64,000 bases of DNA from Symsagittifera roscoffensis (Eukaryota > Xenacoelomorpha > Acoela > Convolutidae), in the NCBI RefSeq assembly GCF_963678635.1, contig NC_087066.1:22725996-22789995 (forward strand), given 5' to 3'. Positions 32,280-44,711 of the stretch are shown piece by piece. Position numbers and translations under genes: made by a program. Below the pieces are notes generated by a model. The model did no database searches and was not told where the DNA came from. It was given only the letters and a program-made list of their open reading frames with translations. The stretch's first letter is position 1. Every line of letters starts with the position of its first letter.

Positions 32280-32700
32280 GAAGCCTTGAAGGAATTGGAA
32301 GAAAAGCTGCAGCAAGCACAAATATTGCGACTTATCAATGACAAAAACTTGTATACCCTAGTAACAGATGCTTCGTTAGCTGGGATAGAGGCCATATCGA
32401 CACTGAAGCAGCAGGACATAGATCGAGTTAATGCGTGCGCCACCAAAACGCTGAAAAAAGGACAACAAAATTACTCCGCAACCAAAAGGAAACTATACGC
32501 AATTGTACATTTCACGCATTATTTCCGATCTTGATGGTATGGATCACAGAGCCTGAACGTGGCCTTATAGTTTCGAGAAGCCAGACGGTATATTAGCTAG
32601 ATGGTTGGAAAAACTAGGGCAGTTCCAAATCGAAGTCAAGCACGAAACGGTAGGGAAAACTCCTCATGCAGACTGCTCATCAAGGGTTCCAACTACCACT
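32280..32700 (+). pseudogene. pol: Gypsy RNase H domain
   Basis: LVTDASLAGIEAISTLKQ (first Asp present), then QNYSATKRKLYAIVHFTHYF, the usual E-x-L-A-I-V region here with Lys replacing Glu. LARWLEKLGQFQIEVKH and TPHADCSSRVP follow. It removes RNA from RNA:DNA hybrids in active elements. Stops at 32,534 and elsewhere break it. Confidence 0.75.
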
Positions 32701-32969
32701 AATGAGGTGGTTAATCAAATAGGAAACACAACAGATATTTCGAAGAGTATCTGAGGACAAGCCCTGAAAACTCCCAATTTGGAAATATAAACGGTTCAAG
32801 TGACATCTATTGAAATAAGAACGGCAAAGAGCTGGGTGCAAAACAAGGAGAGACCAGATAGAAGGCAAATGAGTGGCTCATCAAAAGAATAGATGGAAAT
32901 TTTGGATTTGCTAACGACTCACTAAAAAGAAAGAAACTGACCAAAACAGAATCATACAATACATCGTAG

Positions 32970-33727
32970 TCCAAGTTGTTATGACTCCAGTACTCTTGGA
33001 GGAAATGCTCGTTTTGCTACATGAATCTTGTGGTTGTTTTGGTTACGAAAAGAATTTTCAGCGTACTCAAGAAAGATTTTACTGGCCTGGAATTAAGATT
33101 GGGTTAATAAATGTGAAAAATGCATAGCAAAGAAGAAACCTAGCCAAAACCATAAACATCCAGTGCATACATGGAAGCCGAGCCATCTTTTTTGGCAGGC
33201 AGCGTTGAATATTATTGGACCGCTACCAAAACCTGAAGGTTTCAATTATCTTCTTCTAATTGGAGATCAATTCTCAAAGTTCAAAAACAAGAAGCAAAGA
33301 CACTAGCTGAGGCTTTGGTCGATAATTTTGTCTCACAATTCGGCTGCCCAGCAAATCTGCACAGTGACAAGGGATCAAACTTCATGTCACACCTTTTGAA
33401 GCAATTTATGGTCCAAGCTGGGAACCATAGAATTCGCACAATTTCAAATCGTCCTCAGGGAAACACAAGTATTGAAAAAACAACAGACAAACCGAAGAAG
33501 CCTTGTCTAAATATGTGGGAGAAAACCACAATGACCGGACCAAATATCTTCAAACAGTTATGATGGCTTATAGATCTTCAACTCATGCAGTGACAAAACA
33601 CAGTCCGTATTACTTGATTTTTGGTCGCCCTTGCTCCTTGACAATAGATTGCTTGTACAAAACATCACAAACTAAAGCCTTTGCAACGCCAAGCGACTAC
33701 GTCAGAGACTTGAAGAAGGATCATTAA
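32970..33727 (+). pseudogene. pol: Gypsy integrase
   Basis: The zinc-binding part shows LLHESCGCFGYEKNFQRTQ and RFYWPGI. The core shows LNIIGPLPKPEGFNYLL, with Asn at the position of the first catalytic Asp; LHSDKGSNFMSHL, with the second Asp kept; and NTSIEKTTDK, with the Glu kept. It ends with MAYRSSTHAVTKHSPYYLIF. Three frames are used, so at least two frameshifts lie between 33,160 and 33,510. Confidence 0.8.
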
Positions 33728-34409
33728 ACCAACCACGAATTGGCGCGTGATACCTTGAACGTCGATCAAGAACGGCAAAAGATTTTTTACGACAGAGAAC
33801 TATACGGACCTAAGTTAAATGTTGAAGACAAGGTACTACTTTTTAACCCAACCCGTAGCAAGGGACAGACAAAAAAATTGAAGTCGTTCTATAACGGACC
33901 ATACATAATCAAGGAGATTGTAAATGATCCAATTTTTGTGATTGAAGACCAAAAGTCTGAGAAACAGCAAAAACTTCATTATGATAGGTTAAATGCTTTT
34001 CTTGAACGACCAAAAATTAAGCGGGAGGAAAAAAAATTGGACAAAAAACAATGCAGCAAAAGAAACCGAGGAACAAGAAAACGATTATGTAGTTGTGGAG
34101 TTCCCTAACGACAACTCAAAAGTAGAAGCTCTTATTAGGTCTAACCCGGAAAGAGAAGCAATTACATCAGAAAGATTAAACTCCGATCAGTTCAGTACTC
34201 CGGCTGAAGTATTGATCGCCGAATCAGCCTTTACAGAGTCTCAACCAAGTACACCCACCGACGAACCAAAGAGAAATGTAGGAAGCAGAACAGCCCCCAA
34301 AGTATCGTTAAGAGGAAAAGCAAAAACGGGATCAGAACCTAAAGTAGCCAGTACTGTAAATGATGTTCATATTGAATCACTGAATGAAATGGGAGATAAT
34401 AAACCGTAA
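33728..34409 (+). pseudogene. pol: Gypsy integrase C-terminal (GPY/F-like) tail and acidic extension
   Basis: LNVEDKVLLFNPTRSKGQTK then FYNGPYIIKEI is the GPY/F-type module that follows integrase. The frame shifts at an A8 run near 34,027-34,034 into a Ser/Thr/Glu-rich extension ending at 34,407. An in-frame TAA at 33,725 separates it from the integrase core. Confidence 0.75.
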
Positions 34410-36679
34410 ATTACTAAAAAACCGAGTGAAAGGTCAGCGTCTTAGCAATTCCGATGAGTTATTCATCTTTTTTTATGCTTAGGAAAACTATCTGGCAAAT
34501 TTTCAATCGCATATGGTTTTGAAAAAAATAGTAAGACTGAATGAAACCCTTGAGCAAAAGTAGCGATTGTATTTAAAAAAAGGAAACCAGAAACGCACAG
34601 AAGAGGGGCACTCTGTTTAAACCAGTAGCATCAGAAACAAGGCTAGAGTTTTGCGTGTATTTTGTGTTATACTCAGTGACGGAACTTAAGAAAAGCAACT
34701 GGTGCGATGATACAACACACCTACATGAAAATTCGAAGCTTAATCCTACTTTCTATCACTGAGTGAGAAATTATGGGATACAAAAAATTATGGGATACAA
34801 AAATGATATTACTATACCTCGGGTGAAAATGAATAGCAACTCAGCATCAGAGACCTAAAATAGTTTTCAAGTAAAATCATCAAAAACTTTCATGAGGAAA
34901 GGGAACAATCGAGGTGTCAAATATGTATATCCAGTGGAGTGGATTTTGCCTAATAATAACAAAATTATAGGCTCAGTTCTAATCAATGGTGAACTAACCA
35001 TTAGGACCTTGTATGCACAAGTGGAAATCGCAAGTACTGGTAAGCTGTTGGTTTTTGAGGACCCAACATGAATGGCACAACTGAGAAAATGGGGGAACAG
35101 GAGTCTCGAACTTGACTTGGTAACGTACATAGATGATTTGAAAACAACTGGAGGACCAGTATTTTTGTTAGCAGAGTTTTGGCACTCAAGTAGCGTTTTG
35201 CTCTTGGCCACAAAGAATAGTAATGACTTATCAGGGCAAATTGAAAGTTCCGGAAAAAAGAGGTCTTTCGCTTTTGAAATTTTAAGGGATCAAACCATAA
35301 TTCAGGGAGTACTCGTGATTAAAACGAACAACCTCTATATTTTTTGCATCTGACGAAACCACGCTTGATTAGCAAGTTTTGAAGAATTAATCACTAAAGA
35401 TGTAATACAAAATGAACTAGATACGTTTTTCCCATGGGAAAATTTAACAAATAAAAACATACTGCGTATTCTGAAAAAGCACGAATGGGACAAAGATGAC
35501 ATTTTTGGTATTTAGCAAAAGAAACCGGAAACGGAGAAAATTTTAATGTAGAGAAAAATTTTCTCGAGGTTACGACTGCGAAAAGGCTGACTGCTTGTTG
35601 TACAACCATCCTTCTGCAAAAATACAGGTCAAATTTGCCGAAATATCCTTTTGCACAGAAGAAGTGCCGGTCGAAGTTACAAATGTTGGCAGCGAGTCGC
35701 ACAGAAGATTTACGAACCCAATCAGAAGAGAAAGCTATCGCAATTATACTCTCACGCTGTGCAATCGAGTGTATCTTTATGCTTTTGAATTAGATAAGGG
35801 GTCCGGGGTATCATATGCAAAACAACTGAAATTGAGTCGCACGCCAAAAAGAATTAGAGAAACCGGCAAAAAAAATGCAACTTTGAGCTCCTTTGTGAGT
35901 ACCGGTGGTAGTCTTTTCACATATAAAAGTTAGAGAGACTGTCAGTTGTCATAACATATGAAACATAGTAGGAAGACAAAAATAGGAAAGGAGAACTTCC
36001 TGGGATAAAACGGGGAATACGATTTGCCAAGACAATTGTCAATTGGACCATCTTGACTTAACAGTTACACCCTACAGCTGGTAACATTTTCCATGGTTTG
36101 CAAAAACGGAAAAACAGATGCTACGTTATTGGGGAATAGCTAGGGAAGTCGCAATCACTACGCTGATAGTTTATCCTCTATGTAAAGTTGTAGGAATGAT
36201 TTTACGTATACCTTTCTCGGCAGCTTTATATGGACGTGGCATATAAGGAAACGGTACTCCAGCTGTTAAACCCATTGGAGGAGTACAGTTTTTATAGACA
36301 CTTGAGAAGAAATTTCAGAGCAAGATATATACAGGAAAAAGAAAAACAATGTTTGGTATGGGAAAAAAACATACAATGCACGGGGCATCAGGATAATGCA
36401 TCTATAAACCAGAAAGTAGATGCATTAGTCAGGGATTTTCTGTTTAATTTCGTCCGGAACTGTTTGAAGTAAAGGCCGTGGTGCGGCCTAACGTATTCAG
36501 GATAGTGGGCGTTATCACTAAATATAGAACTATAGCGCCACTCAAACAGCTTCGACCAACAAGTTTTGTGAATCGGGCGCCAATTTCATGCGAAGAGGTG
36601 ATCAACCTCAAGGGTCGGATACGTAAAACTTTGGTTAGTCAGTTGGTTGAAAAATCCTTCCTTGATAACTTTTTTAATA
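34410..36679 (+). pseudogene. Third-ORF region of the Gypsy element, possibly envelope-like, identity uncertain
   Basis: Coding-like stretches occur at 34,867-35,353, 35,595-35,933, 36,230-36,472 and 36,478-36,735, in several frames with many stops. A hydrophobic run (REVAITTLIVYPLCKVVGMI, about 36,140-36,200) could be a membrane segment, followed by a basic, tail-like segment. Possible N-glycosylation sites (NYTL, NATL) occur near 35,745 and 35,875. The position after pol in a Ty3/Gypsy element suggests an envelope remnant, but I recognise no fusion protein signature. Confidence 0.35.
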
Positions 36680-36826
36680 GTAAACTCCTGTTATTATCAC
36701 ATAAGTCTGCAAGATCTATTTTGAGTATAATTTAAAAAGAATTAATAGATATTTAGAGTTTTCAATTTAATTTAAACTCAATCTGTGTTCTACTCAGAGA
36801 ATGCGCTGGTTGCGCTGATCCTACAG
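36680..36826 (+). repeat. 3' LTR (approximate)
   Basis: AACTCCTGTTATTATCACA through to GCGCTGATCCTACAG parallels the 5' LTR with substitutions and indels. Sequence resembling the proline-rich part of ORF B starts within a few dozen bases after it. Confidence 0.55.
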
Positions 36827-36829
36827 TAG

Positions 36830-38915
36830 GAGCAGATAGCAGATCTCCACTTCTCAAAAGAACGAGACGATAGGGTCTCTAACCCAACAGAGCCCGGTGG
36901 CAGAATCCGCCTCGATGATAGAACCAGGCAGTCAGATTAGATCCTCGGAATGAACTCAAGAAGGCTCATCCGGTTCAAGGTATCTAAAGTAAATCAAGAA
37001 GTTGAACTTGCAAAACTTGAGTTTCAGGCACGAACTTATGTAGTCACTGAAATAAAAATAACTTTTCTCATGAGGACCTGAGGGATCATTTTTCTCGACA
37101 CCCAACCCAAGTCTATTACCGATTACTGAAAAAACTGGGGAGGCCAGATGCCATCGCGGAGCCTCCATAGCATTGGACAATCATGGCAAGAACACGAGTG
37201 GCGGTGCCTACTCAATCAAAAGCTGTGAAACGTTTCTAGATCCATCGACTATGGGCGCAAGATGTAATTACGCAAGATGTCAGAGATGGAGAAGAGCATG
37301 GCGCAACTAAAAAAGTCAAGACAACAGCTGCCTATAATCGAGCAGACCCCCGAAGCGACCAAAGACAAGATAGTCGCAAATTCACTCTATGTGGAAACTT
37401 CTGAGAAACTGATCTGGCGAGAGACATTCATGTATCTGTTGCCCGGGTTTAAGCCCAACCAAAACTAGACCTTTCTGGTGGCCATCATGTCGGAAACAAC
37501 GTGCGAGCCAGACCTGCTGTTATTTGCAGGAATAAAATATCACGCAGCTGGACTGCTAGAGCCATTAAAAAAGGAAGACATGACTCTCAAGAAGACCTCT
37601 GAGACAATTAAAGCTCTAGTCTCAGCGATTGTGGCAAAAAAAGAATTGATGGCATTCAGGTTTGGATCGAAGATTAGAGTCGTGTTCGCTTCTTCACTTG
37701 GGTACGCGAGCATGCCTCCCGCACTTCAGTTCGTCTACTCTATGTTAGACTTGGCTACGGACAACAGCAGGAAGAGGTTGCTGATAGCTGCGCCCAACCT
37801 TTTGTTGGAAGAGGTAAACTTGAGGCCCTTGAAAGCCGAGCTAGAAGCACGCTTGGCGGACATCTCACACAATTTGAGAGGCTTCGACGAGTTCGCCAAT
37901 ATCCTAGAAGGCTTGGAGGTGGTGTTGTGCCGAGAAGTCTCAAATCTAACCATGCAATTGAAGTTGAAACCGGAAATCGATGATGACCATCACGTGATAA
38001 GCCACTTGTCTGCTACTATGTGGTTCAGAAACTTTGAACTCGCCACTCGCCATAGTGAGTTCTACAAACGATTAAACGGATCCCGTGCATGATCGCTTTT
38101 TTGTAATTGACGCGAGAATTTTGCTAGAGTCGATGGTGTAACGCTTTGCTTCTGACCGAAGGAAACGGCATTTTTGACGCCCAGACTAGAGGAAAGACAA
38201 CCAGACTGGAGAAAAGACTAAAAAAGGAGCTCCTCATCTGATAGCTCAGGTGTCGGATTTTTCTCAGGAACATCTGGATCTGGCGGAAAGGAAGGGAATG
38301 ACGATGGGGACAATTGTTTCACTGGTAAATGACAATACCATCTGGCTATTGAGGGGAAAACATGCAAACGTATACCTGAGGACCAGGAAGGCACACAAGA
38401 TCTTGAGATTCTCGAGTTCATGCCGGAAAAACAATACTTGGAAGAATTGTTATTCGCGGTTTCATCCAGGACATAATGAAATGTCATTCTACATGTTACT
38501 TGCGTTATTTCTTGGGCTCCCTGAAAGCTTATGCAAAACGGGACCAGCGTTTCTGTTTAGCCGAGGAATGGAGACCCAGAGATATGATAGAAATCTGACG
38601 TTGAGTGCCTTGATACATGGGAAACTGGTACTATTTGATCGATTGATGAAATATGTGGACCCGATGGAAATGGGCGGGACCCACCGCAATATTGAGACGT
38701 ATTCTTACAAATGTGCCGCGGGACTGAAGACGTTGCTGGTGGAATACCTTCTGATGAAAAAACGACACATGACTGTAGAAGAGACCAATCCTGAGACTAG
38801 AGAGGGGTTAGTTAAGGCAAATGAGGGCATGCCCCTGCTCACTAGCGTGGGCCTGGTCATGAGATCAGATCCTCCCGGACCTCTCGGAGTGGCCACAGCA
38901 CTGGGGAAGCGGTGA
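36830..38915 (+). pseudogene. Second, divergent ORF B (SGNH-like), degenerate
   Basis: Collinear with ORF B of the left array at roughly half amino-acid identity: LLLFAGIKYHAAGLLEPL against LLLFAGMNDHLHAAGLLEQL, SLGYASMPPALQFVY, LLIAAPN, LADISHNLRGF, IDDDHHVISHLSATMWF, and YSYKCAAGLKTLLVEYLL. The G-x-N-D of block III is lost here (GIKY). This copy keeps the natural C-terminus beyond the HMTVEE point where the left-array copy is cut. Breaks occur near 37,468, 38,092-38,250 and elsewhere. Conservation of the D-D-H region supports it being functionally important in the family. Confidence 0.65.
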
Positions 38916-41900
38916 CCTGTATCTATGGACCAGACCAGAGGCGACTTTCGTCTTTCTAGACTCCTTAACAGCAGCCTACTGACCCTCAAGAAACCATATC
39001 AGCTTGGTCAGCGTGCTAGATGGGACGACGCTGAACTGGTGCCAGCAAGAACACTTGAGAACTCAGATGAGCGATACAATGCTACTTGAACTTAATCTGC
39101 AGTGCAGGATGGGGGAAGATAAGAAGAGCCGATCGAGGCATACCCGTCTGGAATCTGATGTCTTTCGAAAAGAAGACCAATCAAGTTATGAGAAGCCCAG
39201 TTTGGAAAGAAAAAAACGTTCGAGGTAGTGAGGAAGGAACTGGACTTGATACTAGACCGAGACTGTTCCCGTGATACTTCCGGAGTTCCCAATTATCAGA
39301 AGAATGAATTTGAAATGACGAGTCCTCTGATGGTATTGTCTGTTGAAATTAGAATCCTGGTGGAGCAATTGCAGAGGGTCTTCACTCAAGGATAGAACCC
39401 CCTTATAAACGGCTACTCGGTTGCGGTTTTCTTCCTTTCGAGCAAGATTACCACTAGTTCCTGGACGGACAAAACGAAGCTGATGAGAAGATCTACACCG
39501 CCACAGTGTCGCGTGAGAGAAGTTATAAGCATACTAGAGAGGGCTGGTTTCGAGAAAAGGACCATGTATAAAGCGATGGTCGAGTAATATTGCATGATGA
39601 GCACCTGGGCTTAAAAGCAGTTGGCGTGTTCACTACTAAAAAATACGTGTCACCTTGATGGCCAAAGGTTTGAGGATGCAGAGTCACTGTACATTCTCCT
39701 CCTAGAATACAAGAGACCAAACACAGTCACAACCTCGCCGCTTTCAATCGACAATCCAGTAGACAAGAGGAACTGCCCCTGAAAGACAGCTTTGAAGAAG
39801 CTCTGAAGAGAGAATGCCTTGAAGCGACCTAGGAAGAGAAGGAGGAGCCACTGACTGATGGCGAGGAATTGATGGACACGGAGGCAGCCGCGAGCACTGG
39901 AGCGTTTCCCAAGGTAACAGCGGAGACCTACAGTCCCGATAACATGAAAGAAGTCCTAGCGGACTTGAGTGATGAAGAATAGAGCGACACTGTAACACCA
40001 CCCCTGGGATCACCTCGCAAGAATCTGAAACTACAACTGGGTAGTCTGCAAGTGACCTTAGTTTCCTTAAATCTTGAGCAACATGTCCAAGGAGGGTAAT
40101 TTTCTAAAGGAAAAAACAGCATTCCTGAGCCTCTTAGCAACAGAAGAATCCAAGAAGATTCTACTTAAGTTTATTCGACGAATGAAGTGGAAAGTAGGTG
40201 ACAAGGAGTTCAAGAAGGAGCTGTGGGTGATAGTAATGGAATTCGGAGAGCTCATTTTGATGGGGTATGGATGAGATCAAGCCGCAAGAGAAGAACTTCT
40301 CATCAAGATGGTACACATCATAAAGACCAAACCAAATATATCAGGTAATTCCTGTAAAGATTACAAATACAAGTATTTTTATACCAAAGGCTAAAGTGGG
40401 CTTGCTTGAGAAGGAAAAAGGAGCTGTACAGGAGTCAGCGAGAGAAGATCCAGAGAACGAAGAACGCTTAGTGTTTCTTGAATCTACATCTTACACTTCA
40501 GAGACTAGATAGGCAGTGCCAAAAGAAAACCTGACAGAAGTACCCCCAATGACACTGGCTAGGTAGAAAACCACGGGATAAAAAGACAACTCCATTTTAG
40601 GAAAACTGAAGAACGTAACCCTGCAAACCGAAGAAAACTTGAGACTAGAGCTATTGACTGAGCAAGATCTTAAATCACAGAAGATAAAGAGAGGCTCTTC
40701 AAGTGGACAAACGTGGGAAGACGATATGCGCAAGGAATGGGTCTCGAGTCAGCATCAAAACATTGGCGCGCAAGTTAAAGAAGACACATTGGAGAAGAGA
40801 TTAACAAGAAGCACGGCCCGCTCTTGGTGAATAGCACTGCACACAATTAAAGAGCTAGAAGGTTATCTAAAGCGCCTGGACAAGGGCAATGCAAAAAAAA
40901 AAAAAAGAATTGGGCCAAATAAAAGACAGCCATTTTGAGCAGAGCAGTCAGCTGATCAGAAACTGGGATAATCTCCTGCAGGATTTTTTCGAAAATGAAT
41001 TCTTGATTACAAATCCTTTAGTCAGGACTGAGGGACGATTGTTATTTGCTTGGTGCGTAAAGGACCTCCCAGCGTATGAAAAAATAAAACTGGAAGTCAA
41101 GGGTCTGAACATCAACAAAAGGTTAGCCTTGCACAAAAGAAGAGTTAATCCCGATTCAATCTAGCCGGAAGGGAAGACGCGATGTGTTTCTTGAGATGCA
41201 TAATGTCCGTGAATCAAGATCCCGAAACCATGGCATGTCAACTGAAAGCTATGAATGGCAAGGCATCACAAATACAAGTCTTGAGCGTTATCTTGCACGT
41301 TTAACAGAGCGTGGGGATCAAAAGGGTCGATCAGTATAGAGAATCTCTAAAGATTCATCTCTAAGATCAATGAGATCAGACGATTGTCCAAAAAGAAGTT
41401 TGATAGCAGTCATGATGTTCATGCCCCCACTTATGAGAGCCGAAGACTACTCAAAACCATCAAAAACAGGGGTATATCAAAAAGTATCAGGCATCATGGC
41501 CGTCTCCTACAACCCATTCTTAAGTGGCGAGGCTGGTGGCGCTTACAGGAACTTCGAAGTTGCCAAAAAATTAACATTTTGAACGGATAAATTGATAGAA
41601 ATGGATGTCGTAGACAGATAGTAGCCCAAACTAGGAATGCTTTGTGAGATCATCTGCAATTCCAGGATCATCTGCGTATCTCGATCAGTAAAGAGGGTGA
41701 AGCAAGACTCGGTGGCGAGGGGAAAATCTTGGTCACGAACTTTGGCGTAGTATGGAAATGGTTCCGGCTATCTTGGTGCCGCATCCTCAAGCAAGTTTAA
41801 ATGGTGAAAAAACCAAAAAAATCCGACTGTTGCCCGGGAGGGATGAAGACCTGAGGGACTTGAATATGGTGCACCAGCTGATGTGCCGGATCAGACAACA

Positions 41901-42621
41901 CCGGAAGACAACGAGGAAAAACAAAAGATGAAGTAAGAAGCTGAAGCCAGGCCATTCTTGGAACATGAGGGAAAGGGGGGGACGAATGTACTGGGAGCTT
42001 TTGTGAGAGAAGCATATGAGCAGCCGACAAATGCAAAATCCTTAGTGAGGTCAGTCATGGCGACTTCAGTGATAGCAACTACCTTTTTTCCATGGTGGGG
42101 GTGCAGGTTTTGAGCCAGATAATTCTGATTGACAAGGCGTTCTCGGTCCCGAAATGCGTTCCTCTGGTGCTGATGTCCCGTCATTCTTACTAACTGTTAA
42201 AAAAATGTGAACAGCCGTGCCCATCACGAAAATAGACGTCTTGAGTGAAATCTGGGAAAAAATTTCTTGAATTATTAGGAAAAGAGCACGAGCGTTTTCG
42301 AGAGATAAAGTAGCAGTGGAAAAGTCCAAAAGGATGGACAAAACGGACTCGGTCCACGCGAAAACGCTCGTAGTTCAACTGTTACTTGAGGCGTCTGATG
42401 ACCCAATTATAAACTGCTTCAACTTGTTCTGGTAACTGTTCTTGCCACGGCTCTGGTATCTTGAGAAGAAAAAATTTTGTTTGACTTGGTACATGAAAGA
42501 TTTCAAGTCCATTGGTCTGCCCGATCATCTATAGAAAATCAAGTTATTGGCCTTAAGCTCCATGTTAGCACTACAACGGACTGAAAAAATGCCGTAAAGA
42601 CTGAGCTTTAAAATCACCCAC
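38916..42621 (+). other. Decayed region downstream of ORF B; unidentified coding remnants
   Basis: Several plus-strand stretches look coding but belong to no family I know. They include 39,004-39,228; an acidic segment near 39,780-40,020 (DGEELMDTEAAAST, then SDTVTPPLGSPRK); 40,074-40,274; a helix-rich segment at 40,639-41,164; and a basic segment at 41,384-41,590 (RRLLKTIKNRGISKSIRHHG). All have stops or frameshifts. They may be further ORFs of the SGNH element that are absent from the left array, because there the spacer truncates ORF B. Confidence 0.35.
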
Positions 42622-43085
42622 GAGGTAGTCCATCCATGTAATTGATCAAAGCAGGAAGCTGGAGTTGTTTGATAAGCTTGTAAAACGCATATCGAGTCAA
42701 AACGCATATCGAGAAAAAGCGCAAATCGAGTCGCAAAGGATTTCCCTCACGTGTATACACGTCTATACTGGCTATACACGTTGGAAGAGAATCAAATGAG
42801 GAAGCACGCAAACGAGTTTTGACCGTTCATAGCAGAAATTGGACCTCTATTTACCCACCAGAACGGTTTGCAACAATTTGGAAGAGAGCAGGCAATGTAT
42901 CAAGAGATAACATTAAGGCGAGAGAATCAATCTCGGAAGAGAAATTGTCAAAGAATATGAGCTTGATCCTTCATACTTTGTTTTTTTTTCCGAACAGAAA
43001 AGCAAAAGCGAAGATGCTACTGAATTATGCCTTGAGACTACAAGAGCAGAAGGAATGGATGCAAGCGTATAAACAACTGTAAGCC
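42622..43085. repeat. Array module A, copy A1
   Basis: Near-identical to 54,655-55,112. It contains a three-fold short repeat (AAACGCATATCGAGTC and variants) and the perfect 12-bp palindrome CGTGTATACACG at 42,750-42,761. A plus-strand frame at 42,819-43,082 is open for 87 codons and rich in charged residues, but it is broken in A2. Confidence 0.75.
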
Positions 43086-44711
43086 TGTGAAGCGATCGTA
43101 ATTAACTGCGAGAAGGAGATGGAGTTGCCACAACAGATCAATAGACAAAGAGCGTCGGCACCTAGCACATGAAAGGCGAATGGAAAGGACTCAAAGAGGA
43201 CAACCAGAGATATTTTCAGACTAGAAGCAAGAAAAGTTTATTTGCACTAGAGTGTGATCCCAGGTTGAGAATCTGGGCAAACAAATCTTTTTTAAAACTC
43301 AAATTTAGTTCTATATTATGATGTATCTATCCATGTGCAAAGACGGGCAGTACAATCACCTGTAATTTTGAATAAAGTTCGTTGTATGGGGTTTCTTTTA
43401 ACTGTTGAGGATCTTTCTAATTTTTGTAAGAAGCGGACTTCTGTAGATGACCACTGGTACTTTATCTCAATTTCTTGATTATGAAGGCTCACTAACAGCG
43501 ACGGCACACGCCATGAAGACATCGTTCTTGAGTTCGGGGAGTGTGTGCCAGCAGGTATATCAAAAATTGTTTCTGATACGAAAACAATTTTTCAAAAATT
43601 CGAACTGGGCACGATATGTTCATGTTTTTTGCGATAAATGAAACAAATGAGTCAGAAATCAAAGCAGCCGAAATAAAAATTGCGGGAAAGTCGACAGAAA
43701 ATCAGACGAGACTCAACTTGCTATTCGCAGTTTGCCCGATAATATCAAACTTGAGTAGGTTTGTCTTGTTCCTGAGAGAGCACAGGGATTGGATACGTGA
43801 GTGCTACGCTTGCATCAACAGGAACCTTAACTGTGAAGGTGGCCCATTCAATTAAGCTGATGGTCGGAGAACTTACTAGAGAAACTGAATAAAATTGCTT
43901 GAGTTGTACCCATTGCTTCTAGTTAAGTTTCTAAAGTTATACTTATTTTACTTGAATGTTTCTGGGACTTGTTCCAGAGTTGTTGGCTCAATTTAAGTAC
44001 TGAATTAATTTATTTCAGCGCATTTCAAAAAATTATGTCGAGATGAGGCGAGTTTTATGTTGATTTAGATTGAAATGAATCAAATATGGGCTGTCCAAGA
44101 AAACTAACAGTATTTTTTGAGATCCCAACCCTTTATGTAACGGCTTTTTTGTGTTTTAGGTGCAACGGAACCTAGCCATGGGGGCTTACTTTTTTGTATC
44201 TAGAGAGGGGGTGGAAGTATTTTGATTGTGGCCTTCAAGCTGTAACAATCTCAAATTTCTATATCATAAGCCAACCGTGAATTGGCTCCGGTTGATTGAG
44301 GTACAAAAGCACAAGAGATAGCGTATTTGAGCCAGTAGTTATAGGGCTTTTTTATAGGAGTGAACGACTGTAATAACTGTTTCAAATTTTTTGTTTAAAA
44401 AAGAGATAGTGCCATCCTGTAATATCAATTGATTTACTTCCAATCTTTATTACTTACATATCAATTTTTGTTTTTCTTCTTTGCTACTGCCCCTCTAAGT
44501 GTGGGCTTTCTTGTCGTTGTGCATGCTATCCTTTCTAATACTAGATGGGATACTAAAAGCCCTAATTAATTTGTTAGAGTCCTCAAATCCATGTATAAGG
44601 GCTCAAATCCATGTATAACTATGTCCTGGTTTTGGGGTTTGGCAATTTTGGCGCCATTGACTCCTGATTTTATCCTTAAATTCTCCTTGATCTACACCAA
44701 GATTGATTGAT
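43086..44711. repeat. Array unit B1 (1.63 kb)
   Basis: First of seven copies of a 1,630-bp unit starting TGTGAAGCGATCGTAATTAA and ending GATTGATTGAT. Short frames are open on both strands, but these are not conserved in the inverted homologues at 61.5-63.9 kb. I therefore treat the unit as non-coding. Confidence 0.75.

Larger units (their letters stand above)
29342..36826 (+). mobile_element. Ty3/Gypsy LTR retrotransposon, decayed, possibly with an envelope-like third ORF
   Basis: Order is gag, zinc knuckle, RT, RNase H, integrase, GPY/F-like tail, then about 2 kb with further coding remnants, flanked by diverged LTRs. Both LTRs end in GATCCTACAG, followed at the 5' side by TGGCGACAGGG, a plausible tRNA primer site. 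LTR divergence, stops, and loss of RT and integrase catalytic residues show that it is old. It sits between ORF A and ORF B of the second SGNH element. Exact outer boundaries and target-site duplication could not be fixed. Confidence 0.8.
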
